A DNA stretch of 15,104 nucleotides from Euryarchaeota archaeon UBA33 (GCA_002506745.1 DAYE01000089.1:43945-59048); one strand, 5' to 3'. Numbered from the stretch's first letter, positions 6,606 to 14,442 are shown. Translations and numbers: made by a program. The notes: generated from the sequence alone by a model not told the origin.

Positions 6606-9137
6606 CTATGGTGAAAGAACCTTACGAAGGAGGAAGAACTCAGTGTCATAGATGTGGCGTTGTTGTTCGGTAGGCTCGGTAAATGTTCCCCCCATAAGCG
6701 CATCGGAAAAACTGTAGGAGTCGACAACCACAACAAGTCGTCCGACGTCACCGGTGGTGGTATTGAGAAAATCAATGACGGTTGCATACGTTTCGTTTTT
6801 GTCATTTGTTAATAACGTATCGCCCCCGGTAATAATCAGAGAGGGAGATGTGATGTTGCCAACCGATATCTGACTCGTATTTTCACTTTCATTGGAGAGG
6901 AGCATATGATCCACAGTCGTGGTCGTAATCCATATCCCAAAACTCCCAAGCAGTTCATTTGCGGTTGATTGAGGGTTCCTAATGCTGTCCATTAGAAGTA
7001 ATCGACCGCCTTTCTCAAAAAAGGTCGTCAGCAGATGAACATCTGCCTCGGTAAATGGTCCGGTCGGGTTGATAATGACAATGATATCACCACTTCTCGT
7101 CGCATCGTTGAGTATCGGTGCGAATGAGGGAACAGCACCGACTCGTTGGGTCCAGACAAAGAACGTCCCATAATTATTGGAATTTTCACCAAGTGACGCA
7201 GTGGGTTTTACAGAGATATTCATTGAAGAATGCTGCTGTTCAAAACAGAGATGTGGATAGTCTGTCAAAGCCATAGGCTGCGGATAGGACAGGTTCGTAA
7301 GATAGAAGCACAGTGGTGCTACGGTGGAGAATGCGAGCAGACCAGCAAAGAGGAACATCCAAAGGACCATCATCTTTTTATTATTTCTCAGAAGAAGCAG
7401 CAGGCTGATAAAAAAAGTAATCGAAAAAGCAAACAGAATGATGTTCAGGGACGTCGAGGAATTCGTTCGATTCAGATAATCCATGACGCCTAGGTTAAAG
7501 GAGGGGTACCCATCGGTGAACAGACAGAAACTGGAAAACACGGTGCTATCGGTAAACGCCACCACCCGACCTGCTCCGTATTTGATCGCTGCAGCTTGGA
7601 GGAGATAGCCGCATTCGGAGTCGGGAGAGGCGATTGATTCTCTGAAGAAATTCTCTGTCGAATACGTACCAGGTTCACTGATGATCTGGTTTCCGATGAT
7701 GATATTTTCCATGCGCATGGATGCAGAAAGGGAGGTCGGCTCCAGGGTACAGGAGGTCATGAAATCAAATTGTGTGACATGACGCATAACAGGATGGGAG
7801 AAGAACAGGTCAGGTGTATAGGTGGAGAGATCCCCGGTTCCAAGCTCATACGTCGCATCGGTTTTATATCGTAACCCGAACTCTTCCGAGACTTGATTGA
7901 GAAAGGTGTTCATGCCGAACACGTTGGTATGATCCCCGATCAGATACAGCCCGCCACCCTGTTCGACAAAGTCCTTGATGGATTGAACCTCTTGGGTCGT
8001 ATAGCTTTCGGTTGGACACTTCAGGATAAGGATATCGTACCTGCGGAGAAGATCTGGTGTGAATGTCGTATTGATGTTTGTCTCGACAGAATAGTGATAC
8101 CGCAGCCATTGTGCCCAGGAATAATAATTATATGTTGAAAGCAACCCGTACCATTCAGTATCCAGAGGTCGAACCGTATCTTCCCATTGGCTGTGGTATT
8201 CATCGATGAGGACGCGACCAGTTTTTGTCGACCCAGGGTCTTGGAAAAGAAACGCGCCGGTAACAGAAAAGACAAGCAGAAATATCAGAATCAAGGCCGC
8301 AAGATGTTTCTTTGTCAAATGCACCGATGGTGCTTGAATTGTTATTTCAGTTGTATCCTTAAACGGGAGGAGTTTCATGAGTAACAGGCTGAAAGGGACG
8401 AAGCTGAGGGTCGTAACAAGGGGATCCCAGAAGACCGAAAGCTCCTTGGCAGTCATGTACAGAACAAGGATAGCGACAAAACGCAGGAGGATATAAAGAG
8501 CGCCTGCAACAAGAAAGATCATCATATTCCTCAGCATCTGTCTTTTTTTATACAGCATCACAAAGACAAACAAAGCCCCAAGGAACATGTTCAGCGCAAG
8601 AAAGAAACCGAGTTTCTCCCAGGTGATGGTGACCGGATAGATCTGTTGGAGAGTCTGCACGAACAGAAGACCATTGTTCGTCGAAGTATGGAAACCAAGG
8701 AAGTTTGTCAGCGATGAAATCACTGGTGAGAGGATGTCAATTCGATGCCCATGGGAGATGAAGGAAACATAAAAGGGGAAGACGATCGTTTGAATCACTA
8801 GGAGGACTCCAGCGAGTGAAATACCCAGGGGGACCGCTTGTATCCGTTCAAATTTATAGGAAAACAGGGATGTGAGCAATCCGATAGCCAGAACCACGAG
8901 ACCAAGATTATAGGGAAATGACACAAAAACGAGTGCGACTGCTAAGGGGACGAGAAGAACCATATATCCGATCTCCACCTGTTTTTGTACGCAGCGGCGT
9001 ATCCCAGCGATGAAGCAGAGAATACCAGCGACGACACAGAGCGAGCCTGCGACAAGGTCTGGCGTTGTGAACTGAGGGATGAAGAAGAGCCAACTCGCGG
9101 AGAGAAAGAGCAGACCTAGCCAGAGGAATCGTTTCAT
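6606..9137 (-). CDS. Multi-pass protein: exosortase-like N-terminus + two GATase/DUF4350-like domains (843 aa)
   Basis: Residues about 1-260 contain roughly eight hydrophobic segments. Their second half resembles exosortase/archaeosortase: an extracytoplasmic stretch (130-168), then ITWEKLGFFLALN (171-183), a basic loop (YKKRQMLR) and ILLRF with R219. Position 175, where the catalytic Cys is expected (ECTG becomes EKLG), is Lys. A further membrane helix (278-297) leads into an outer domain (about 307-555) with the GATase-like/DUF4350 signature: EVQSIKDFVEQGGG (383-396), then LIGDHTN (399-405). Two more helices follow (about 564-584 and 590-614), then a second GATase-like domain (about 625-843) with FEKGGRLLLMDS (707-718). 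No Cys nucleophile elbow is visible, so binding rather than amidotransfer is likely. The start overlaps the preceding stop by 4 nt (ATGA), with AGGAGGAG 5 nt ahead: tight translational coupling. It is a clear architectural paralogue of the next gene. Confidence 0.72.
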   Translation of the reverse strand: MKRFLWLGLLFLSASWLFFIPQFTTPDLVAGSLCVVAGILCFIAGIRRCVQKQVEIGYMVLLVPLAVALVFVSFPYNLGLVVLAIGLLTSLFSYKFERIQAVPLGISLAGVLLVIQTIVFPFYVSFISHGHRIDILSPVISSLTNFLGFHTSTNNGLLFVQTLQQIYPVTITWEKLGFFLALNMFLGALFVFVMLYKKRQMLRNMMIFLVAGALYILLRFVAILVLYMTAKELSVFWDPLVTTLSFVPFSLLLMKLLPFKDTTEITIQAPSVHLTKKHLAALILIFLLVFSVTGAFLFQDPGSTKTGRVLIDEYHSQWEDTVRPLDTEWYGLLSTYNYYSWAQWLRYHYSVETNINTTFTPDLLRRYDILILKCPTESYTTQEVQSIKDFVEQGGGLYLIGDHTNVFGMNTFLNQVSEEFGLRYKTDATYELGTGDLSTYTPDLFFSHPVMRHVTQFDFMTSCTLEPTSLSASMRMENIIIGNQIISEPGTYSTENFFRESIASPDSECGYLLQAAAIKYGAGRVVAFTDSTVFSSFCLFTDGYPSFNLGVMDYLNRTNSSTSLNIILFAFSITFFISLLLLLRNNKKMMVLWMFLFAGLLAFSTVAPLCFYLTNLSYPQPMALTDYPHLCFEQQHSSMNISVKPTASLGENSNNYGTFFVWTQRVGAVPSFAPILNDATRSGDIIVIINPTGPFTEADVHLLTTFFEKGGRLLLMDSIRNPQSTANELLGSFGIWITTTTVDHMLLSNESENTSQISVGNITSPSLIITGGDTLLTNDKNETYATVIDFLNTTTGDVGRLVVVVDSYSFSDALMGGTFTEPTEQQRHIYDTEFFLLRKVLSP

Positions 9138-11749
9138 CGCTTCTCCTCCTTTATCGGTAATTCATCAAGCAGATATTTTATAAAAAGAATGTTTCCGGGC
9201 CAGTAATCGTAAATAGATTCAAGGTTCTTGTCCAGCAGGTACTGACTGTCACCAATGAGAAGGAGGCCCCCAGCCCCATAGTTGATGAAGACAACAAGAT
9301 GGAATGTACGGTCATCCCAGGTAAAATTATAGAAAGAGGTGGTCTGATTTGTTTGAAACGACACAGGCCAACTATCGACAAATCGTGGCTCGTTTTGATA
9401 CAGGGTGAGGTTCTCCTCAACATATGGGACAGGGCCTAACGGTGTCGGCTCTATATCCATACCAAAAGTGCTGAGAAGTGGCAGTGACGCCTCCCTCTCT
9501 TCATACCCTGTAGTTAGCACAACGACCCCACCGTGCTCCATGTATGTTTGGAGAAAAACGACTTCGTCTGTAGTGAACGCCGCGGTCGGAGCATTAAAAA
9601 TAATGAGGTTGCTCTTCAAGATTTTTTCCTGTGAAAAATCTCTGAGGAGAAGGGGCTGGAGGTTGTTCCGTTCAAGGTTAACAAGAAGACCGTTGAGCGA
9701 GTCATCAGTGAATGATTCAAGAGAAAAACGCTCATTATGCGATGCATCGATGTACACGATGTTGCCAGTACTGTCCTTCGTGGATGTGATAATCAGAGGA
9801 TTTAGGGATGAGGTGAGGAGTAAGGAGAGGCAGAGGAGAACAGGCAGCCAGGTGAAGGAAATCGTGTTTTTCTTGAAAAACCAATTGATAATGATTGCAC
9901 CGATGAGCAACAGCAAAGAAATACCTATCTGAAATGTTTTCGTAGTCCCTGTTTGTGTACTTGTCAACCAGGCAAAGCAGCTTTGAAGAAACTCATATGA
10001 AAACGGTAACGCAGGGTTTTGAAACGAGGAGGTGTCACCACAAACAAGGACTTTGCCAGAACCGTAATACGCACCTGCTACGAGGATCACATCCCCAAGT
10101 TGTTCTCCTTTGTTGTATTCATAATCTCCCAGATACGCAATATCATTATTCGACCGATTCCCGTTATCGGAGAGAGCAGAGGAACCAATGATGATCGGGA
10201 ATGAGGACGAAGATAGCTCCAGGGATGCACCAATGCCATATTGAAGTTCATCAAGACTTGAAAGGGTAGAGGTCATAGGATGATGCAGGAGTTGTGTACA
10301 GGTGAGCCATTTGAATTTCTCATCAAAGGGAAGTGCTGCATCGAACCGATACTGGATCCCAACCGGGGTAAGCAGTTCATTCAATGGTCCTTGGATGCCT
10401 CCGACGTTGGTATGGTCCCCGATGACAAGCAGCGAGCCGCCCTTTTCAACATAGTCCCAAATGATGGATCGTTCCTGTTCTGAAAATGAGACATTCAGGT
10501 TTGACACAACGAAGATAACAGCATTGTCCAGAGTCGATTTCGTAATACTACTTATTTCCCTAACAGTCGTGTAGTCCGTGAGATTCAAATACCTGGTGAT
10601 ATTCTGAGTCGGTGGTTGTGTCGTATTGAGGAATTGGGTCCTGTTTTCGACAAGGATTTCTGTTTCATAACCAAAAGTCGTTAGATAGATCGGCCACATG
10701 CCAAACATCCCGACAGCGTCTTTTCCGTATTTTCCATACTCTGGGACGTCCCAGGTACCTATCATATGATCGCCGTAAAACAGGACCCTTTGTTGTTCTG
10801 CTGGTGCAGCACCTCCCGTGATAAAAACAGTCAATAGCGACGTGGACAGGAATAAGAACACAGCAGCCCAGACTTTACCGTTCTGTAGATAGTGTTTCAT
10901 CCAGCCTTTTTTAGGGATGATGACTGATGCTGTGTCTTTGACCGCAGAGCGGAACAGGAAACCAAAGACTGGAATGAGACAGAAAAGGAAGAATAACGGG
11001 TGGAGGTTGAGTGCATCATTTGAGGGATAGGAGATGAGATTGAGTATAAGAAGGTAAAAAAACCATATGAACCATAAGCCTGCGATGCAGAAACAGAACC
11101 AAAGGATTTCTTTGCGTGTTTTTTTCGTTGAGAGAAGAAAACTACTGATCAGAGATATAAGAGAGACCAGCAGGATACCCAGTCCGCTTGTGGTAGGACC
11201 AAGCAAGAACGGGGTCGTTGTCAGTACCCCAATCGTATGGGTTATCAACAGGGAGGTTTGCTGATACAGAAACCAGAACGATGGAATGGTTTCTAAGAGG
11301 AGGAACACCAATCCATACACAAAAGAGGTTATTGCGAGGAGATGGAGTTCGTTTCTTCTGCGATCTATCCCTTGGAGACAGAGGTCAAGACCAGAGAGGA
11401 TGACCGGGACGCTGCTGATCCAGAGTAGGTTGGTTTTTGAGACGATTAGGAAAAGAAATCCAAAGAGACACAAGATAGCCCCTATGATTAGTTGTAAGAG
11501 GTGAGGATTTTTTTTCGAAAGATGACGTAAAGTTTGTTGAAGCGGTAGATTCAGCAGTAAAACCCCGAATAACAAAAAGATGGTAAGGAGATGCTGACTG
11601 GAGGCAATGACGAATCCAAAGTTGTTTGAAAGCATATCAAGAGCAAGAAGGACACAGATGACATTTGTTCCAAAAAGGCCTGCGGAGAAAAGCACGTTTG
11701 CATCGCGGATTTTATTTATCATGACATAGAAGGGAACCCGTGTTTTCAT
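9134..11749 (-). CDS. Multi-pass paralogue: exosortase-like N-terminus + two GATase/DUF4350-like domains (871 aa)
   Basis: It has the same plan as the 843-aa neighbour. Residues about 20-270 hold eight or so hydrophobic helices. Residues 186-194 read TTSGLGILL, resembling the exosortase CSGL motif with Thr187 in place of Cys; the downstream Arg is not evident (IWFFYLLIL). A further helix (about 293-311) precedes the first outer GATase-like domain (about 320-595), with EKGGSLLVIGDHTN (435-448), the same GDHTN as the paralogue, and SGKVLVCGDTSSF (564-576). Two helices follow (about 606-624 and 634-652), then the second GATase-like domain (about 663-860), with IDASHNERFS, FTTDEVVFLQTYMEHGG (725-741) and GAGGLLLIGD (825-834). 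It is first in the two-gene unit and ends in the AGGAGGAG site of the next gene. ATG 11749 has no ribosome site. The nearest TATA-like site (TTTAAAAA, 11763-11770) is so close that ATG 11722 (residue 10) is a real alternative start. Confidence 0.7.
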   Translation of the reverse strand: MKTRVPFYVMINKIRDANVLFSAGLFGTNVICVLLALDMLSNNFGFVIASSQHLLTIFLLFGVLLLNLPLQQTLRHLSKKNPHLLQLIIGAILCLFGFLFLIVSKTNLLWISSVPVILSGLDLCLQGIDRRRNELHLLAITSFVYGLVFLLLETIPSFWFLYQQTSLLITHTIGVLTTTPFLLGPTTSGLGILLVSLISLISSFLLSTKKTRKEILWFCFCIAGLWFIWFFYLLILNLISYPSNDALNLHPLFFLFCLIPVFGFLFRSAVKDTASVIIPKKGWMKHYLQNGKVWAAVFLFLSTSLLTVFITGGAAPAEQQRVLFYGDHMIGTWDVPEYGKYGKDAVGMFGMWPIYLTTFGYETEILVENRTQFLNTTQPPTQNITRYLNLTDYTTVREISSITKSTLDNAVIFVVSNLNVSFSEQERSIIWDYVEKGGSLLVIGDHTNVGGIQGPLNELLTPVGIQYRFDAALPFDEKFKWLTCTQLLHHPMTSTLSSLDELQYGIGASLELSSSSFPIIIGSSALSDNGNRSNNDIAYLGDYEYNKGEQLGDVILVAGAYYGSGKVLVCGDTSSFQNPALPFSYEFLQSCFAWLTSTQTGTTKTFQIGISLLLLIGAIIINWFFKKNTISFTWLPVLLCLSLLLTSSLNPLIITSTKDSTGNIVYIDASHNERFSLESFTDDSLNGLLVNLERNNLQPLLLRDFSQEKILKSNLIIFNAPTAAFTTDEVVFLQTYMEHGGVVVLTTGYEEREASLPLLSTFGMDIEPTPLGPVPYVEENLTLYQNEPRFVDSWPVSFQTNQTTSFYNFTWDDRTFHLVVFINYGAGGLLLIGDSQYLLDKNLESIYDYWPGNILFIKYLLDELPIKEEKR
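9138..9145 (-). promoter_or_regulatory. Strong Shine-Dalgarno inside the end of the 871-aa gene
   Basis: Reading the minus strand, AGGAGGAG lies about 5 nt before ATG 9137, whose last two bases belong to the upstream TGA. It indicates re-initiation and near-equal output of the two membrane paralogues. Position is approximate by 2 nt. Confidence 0.6.
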
Positions 11750-11832
11750 ATAACTTTAATGGTTTTTAAAGGGAGTTTCTCCAGGCATAACATCATCTGT
11801 GCATTATCATTTTGTTATTTTGCCAAGGTATC

Positions 11833-11840
11833 TTTATATA
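11833..11840 (+). promoter_or_regulatory. Strong TATA box of the small-peptide unit
   Basis: TTTATATA, a perfect archaeal consensus, with GGTATC just before it. Usual spacing predicts the transcript to begin at about 11862, exactly where the 9-bp hairpin starts. It faces away from the 871-aa gene. Confidence 0.65.
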
Positions 11841-11862
11841 TGTTCATTGGCAACAAGTAACA

Positions 11863-11890
11863 TGATAAGAGATGGAAAAACCTCTTATCA
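11863..11890 (+). repeat. 9-bp inverted repeat at the predicted 5' end of the small-peptide mRNA
   Basis: TGATAAGAG (11863-11871) and CTCTTATCA (11882-11890) are exact complements with a 10-nt loop. They end 4 nt before the GAGGTGA ribosome site. They could be an mRNA stem that protects the 5' end or controls ribosome access, or an operator over the start of transcription. A 25-codon ORF from ATG 11862 runs through the hairpin and overlaps the next gene in another frame; if the message is leaderless, that ORF might be read. Confidence 0.6.
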
Positions 11891-11908
11891 CAACGAGGTG
11901 AACGAGAG

Positions 11909-12037
11909 ATGTATGAAAACAACGAACAGCATGAGGTAATAGAGTTCTGCCTGAAACACGATTTGATCAAAAAGACAGACCAAGGCTACATCATCAAGAA
12001 AGAATTCTTCGATATCCTTGACTATTATAATATATAA
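11909..12037 (+). CDS. Small protein, 42 aa
   Basis: The ATG at 11909 is preceded by GAGGTGA (11895-11901) with 7-nt spacing, one of the best ribosome sites in the window, and by a consensus TATA box 70 nt upstream. The product begins MYENNEQHEVIEFCLKHD, continues LIKKTDQGYIIKKEFF and ends DILDYYNI. It looks soluble: two amphipathic helices around a charged turn, resembling part of a winged-helix fold, with one Cys (residue 14) and no signal peptide. I do not recognise a family. The 32-aa gene follows after 10 nt, so the two are probably translated from one message. Confidence 0.6.
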   Translation: MYENNEQHEVIEFCLKHDLIKKTDQGYIIKKEFFDILDYYNI

Positions 12038-12047
12038 AGGTGACCGT

Positions 12048-12146
12048 ATGACCTTAAATCAACAACAAAAGGAACTGATCCTAAAATTCCTCAAATCCAC
12101 AGCGCAGGACAATCAATTAGTCAAAGAAGTCACAACAAAAGAATAA
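12048..12146 (+). CDS. Small protein, 32 aa
   Basis: The ATG at 12048 has AAAGGTGA (12036-12043) four nt ahead. The peptide begins MTLNQQQKELILKFLKS and ends with a polar tail (VKEVTTKE). The first two thirds can form an amphipathic helix. No family is recognised. Its last codons and stop lie within the stem-loop of the downstream terminator, which fits a compact, natural transcript end. It is shorter than most gene-calling cut-offs, so absence from annotations would not argue against it. Confidence 0.5.
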   Translation: MTLNQQQKELILKFLKSTAQDNQLVKEVTTKE

Positions 12147-12179
12147 GAAGTTGTGACAAACAATTTTTAATATTTTTTC
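12129..12179 (+). terminator. Stem-loop plus T-tract terminator of the small-peptide unit
   Basis: GTCACAAC (12129-12136) pairs perfectly with GTTGTGAC (12150-12157) around a 13-nt loop. It is followed by T-rich DNA with runs of five and six T (12164-12168, 12173-12178). The stem begins inside the 32-aa gene. This is the clearest stem-loop and T-run terminator in the window. Confidence 0.6.
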
Positions 12180-12219
12180 TCATAAAAAAATCAACGGTCT
12201 CATCCGTCTAAAAAGAAAA

Positions 12220-12227
12220 ATATAAAA
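12220..12227 (+). promoter_or_regulatory. TATA box of the 108-aa gene
   Basis: ATATAAAA preceded by a purine-rich stretch (AAAAGAAAA) as a possible BRE. It predicts a start near 12249 and a leader of about 21 nt to ATG 12270. Confidence 0.5.
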
Positions 12228-12269
12228 CCTTCTACATGTTATCGACTGTACAACGAGGATGGGAACCGA

Positions 12270-12596
12270 ATGAAAAAACAAGAAAACATCTATGTTTCTC
12301 TCCAACTTGAAAAAGACGTCACCTCAGGAGAGTTAATGATAACGATTCAGTTTGACCGAAACGCACCGAACTTTTTTACCAATAAGAACATGATCTCCTG
12401 GTGTCCCACCAGCGAAGAACTTCATTTCATCAACGAAGCATATGGGGTTCTACACAAAGGAAAACATGAACGACAGGACCACATGGACAAACCACAGGTT
12501 CAAGAAGCAGAATCAGAGGAACCTATCCGTAATGCCGATGAAAAGGATATACTGAACCGTGTCTTTGAGAAAAAGAGACCTCCTTTTAACCAATAA
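12270..12596 (+). CDS. Hypothetical protein, 108 aa
   Basis: No family is recognised. Residues 5-75 may form a small alpha/beta domain: two strands (NIYVSLQLEKD and GELMITIQFDRN), then FFTNKNMISWCPTSEELHFINEAYGVLHKG. Residues about 76-108 are hydrophilic, rich in Glu, Gln and Asp, ending with a basic FEKKRPPFNQ. There is no signal peptide or membrane segment, so it is probably cytoplasmic. GAGG (12255-12258) lies 11 nt before the ATG, a little far. A four-codon ORF (ATG 12259 to TGA) overlaps the start as ATGA. It has its own TATA box and converges on the deoxyhypusine synthase gene, with 11 nt between stops. Confidence 0.7.
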   Translation: MKKQENIYVSLQLEKDVTSGELMITIQFDRNAPNFFTNKNMISWCPTSEELHFINEAYGVLHKGKHERQDHMDKPQVQEAESEEPIRNADEKDILNRVFEKKRPPFNQ

Positions 12597-12607
12597 GGAC
12601 CTTGGTC

Positions 12608-13549
12608 TTATAGTCGTTCAAACAAGGCACTAATCATCAGTGGGAGTAGTACCGTTGCGTCACCTTCGATGGTGACATTGTCTGCTTTTTCCGCTATTTT
12701 TCCCCAAGAGATCGCTTCTCGTGTCTGCGCACCAGAAAGACTGCCATCATATTCGACAGCGGTCGTGAGATACACTGCATGGGAAAGCCCGTTGCAGAAC
12801 TGATTCCACCAGATGACATGATGCTTCGAGATCCCGCCACCGATGATCAGCGCACCAGTCTTTTTTGCTTCAAAAACGATGTCAGAGAGGTCCTGTTCGT
12901 CTTTGAAAAGATCAATTGTGAAGTTACGGTGCTCCTGATAATACATCCAGAGCTGGGAGCCGAACGCTCCATCCATGATACCAGGTACAAACAGAGGAAT
13001 CTTGTTTTTCCATGCCCAATATAGTATGGAGTCTTTCCCGTTTTTTTCTTTTTCAAGGCGTTTACCAAACTCCCAGATAAGGTCTTTGGTAGACCATTTC
13101 TGTTGCATCGTATAGAGTTCACCTAGGATAGGTTGTAGTTTCTTTTCAAGGATCGTCCCATAGCATTCCAGTGGGATGAAGATGTTTCCAAGACGGTTGA
13201 TTCCCTGTTGATGCAACTTTGTATCATCAGCCATGAACGACCCATGGTAATAGTCTTTCCATACTCGTGCCAGATCATGATCTAAGGTCCCGGTGGTGGT
13301 GATGATGACATCGACTAATTTTCGCTTCACCAGTTCCTTGATGACCCCTCGTGTTCCTGTTGAGATGATGCAGGCAGGAAATGACAAAAACTTCACGCAA
13401 TCCTTTTCTTGGACCATCCGCTCAAGGATATCGACACCATCTGCTACTTTTTTAGATGAAAAACCCCCAGAGTCGTACAGTTCCTTCATCAACTGGTTTG
13501 TCGTCATATTTTTTTTCAGCAGGATATCTCGTACAGGTTGTTTCTTCAT
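12608..13549 (-). CDS. Deoxyhypusine synthase
   Basis: 313 residues, full length for the archaeal enzyme. It uses NAD and spermidine to transfer an aminobutyl group to one lysine of translation factor aIF5A. The family core is intact: TTTGTLDHDLAR (84-95), the NAD-binding GALIIGGGISKHH (232-244), YLTTAVEYDGSLSGA (260-274) and SWGKI, with K284 matching the catalytic lysine (K329 in human DHS). IEGDATVLLPL (294-304) is the conserved C-terminal segment. ATG 13549 has GGTG about 8 nt ahead, at the very end of the MEMO gene, and follows the MEMO stop by 11 nt, so the two are probably cotranscribed from the promoter near 14500. No aIF5A gene is in the window. Confidence 0.93.
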   Translation of the reverse strand: MKKQPVRDILLKKNMTTNQLMKELYDSGGFSSKKVADGVDILERMVQEKDCVKFLSFPACIISTGTRGVIKELVKRKLVDVIITTTGTLDHDLARVWKDYYHGSFMADDTKLHQQGINRLGNIFIPLECYGTILEKKLQPILGELYTMQQKWSTKDLIWEFGKRLEKEKNGKDSILYWAWKNKIPLFVPGIMDGAFGSQLWMYYQEHRNFTIDLFKDEQDLSDIVFEAKKTGALIIGGGISKHHVIWWNQFCNGLSHAVYLTTAVEYDGSLSGAQTREAISWGKIAEKADNVTIEGDATVLLPLMISALFERL

Positions 13550-13560
13550 GAGTCTGGCAC

Positions 13561-14442
13561 CTATGAAACCGCGATTGCCCCATATCCTACACAGGAGGAA
13601 TCTGGGTGAACATCATAGGATGTCCCATATTTTAAAAGTTCCGCCGTGGTTCCACCAAGTTTTTTTGCGACAAGAAGCATTGCAGCAACCGGTCCTGACC
13701 CGCACATCGTGATAGTGTGCCGCTCGACAGTTTCGATGAGTTGCTGTGGGTCTAAGGAGAGAATATCTTTTATTGCGAGTGCGTCTTGTTCTGTTGCGTA
13801 CTTATCGACGCGCATCCCGGATGGAGGTGTACTGCGGTAGTTGAACCCTGCATGGGAAAAATCACTGCTGGCGACCAGGACGATTCTCTTCTTTGATCTC
13901 TGGATAGCCTTTACAAGGATAGCCCCAACCTCTTGTACGGCTTCATAATCCTGCATCATCATGCAGATGGGAACAAACTCAAATGGCCGTCCTTGCCCAA
14001 GATATTGTAAGAAGGGGAGCTGTACTTCTATGCTATGTTCGTACGTGTGTGCAGAAGGATCCTGGTCAACGATACCTGTTGCGATGGACTGCGCAAGAGT
14101 TTCATCAAGAGAAACGGCCCCCAATGGTGTTTTCCAGGCGCCTTCCGTCATCACAGAAACACCAGAACCCATGCCTGTGTGGTTTGGCCCAAGGATGATG
14201 AACGTCTCAGCAAACCCTTGCTCTGCAAGACGCCCGTACGCATGAGATGCGATCGCCCCTGAATACACGAATCCTGCATGGGGAACCACCAATCCTTTCA
14301 GATTACCTCTTATTTTTTGTACCACCGGTATCTTCCCATATCCTCTTTTCTCAAGAAAACATTCTTCGATTTGTGTTCTGAGATTTTTTTCAGAGCCTGG
14401 GTAGAACTGGCCTGCGACGACAGCGTTTCGTATCGGTTTCAC
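13561..14442 (-). CDS. MEMO1-family protein (LigB/extradiol dioxygenase-like fold)
   Basis: 293 residues from GTG 14442, which gives the family N-terminus (KPIRNAVVAGQFYPG). The frame is open upstream to 14607, but those codons include the TATA element and are not family-like; GTG 14457 is a less likely alternative. The residues that bind metal in human MEMO1 are matched: H55 (VVPHAGF), H88 (GPNHTG), D194 and H197 (SSDFSHAG), and C247 (MCGSGP). Also visible is HTYEHSIEVQLPFLQ (about 132-146), the family's central motif. Human MEMO1 resembles extradiol dioxygenases and binds iron or copper; the archaeal function is unsettled. In many prokaryotes the family is fused or linked to AMMECR1 and radical-SAM partners; none is seen here. 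It is first in a unit with deoxyhypusine synthase. Confidence 0.87.
   Translation of the reverse strand: MKPIRNAVVAGQFYPGSEKNLRTQIEECFLEKRGYGKIPVVQKIRGNLKGLVVPHAGFVYSGAIASHAYGRLAEQGFAETFIILGPNHTGMGSGVSVMTEGAWKTPLGAVSLDETLAQSIATGIVDQDPSAHTYEHSIEVQLPFLQYLGQGRPFEFVPICMMMQDYEAVQEVGAILVKAIQRSKKRIVLVASSDFSHAGFNYRSTPPSGMRVDKYATEQDALAIKDILSLDPQQLIETVERHTITMCGSGPVAAMLLVAKKLGGTTAELLKYGTSYDVHPDSSCVGYGAIAVS

Noticed and set aside
6515..6805. N-terminal extension of the 222-aa protein
   Set aside because: It would cover the T-tract terminator and the end of the 843-aa gene; the signal-peptide start at 6514 is much better.
9405..9932. 175-codon plus-strand ORF inside the 871-aa gene
   Set aside because: It lies wholly antisense to a long gene with clear domains, has Ser/Arg-rich low-complexity composition and no ribosome site or promoter.
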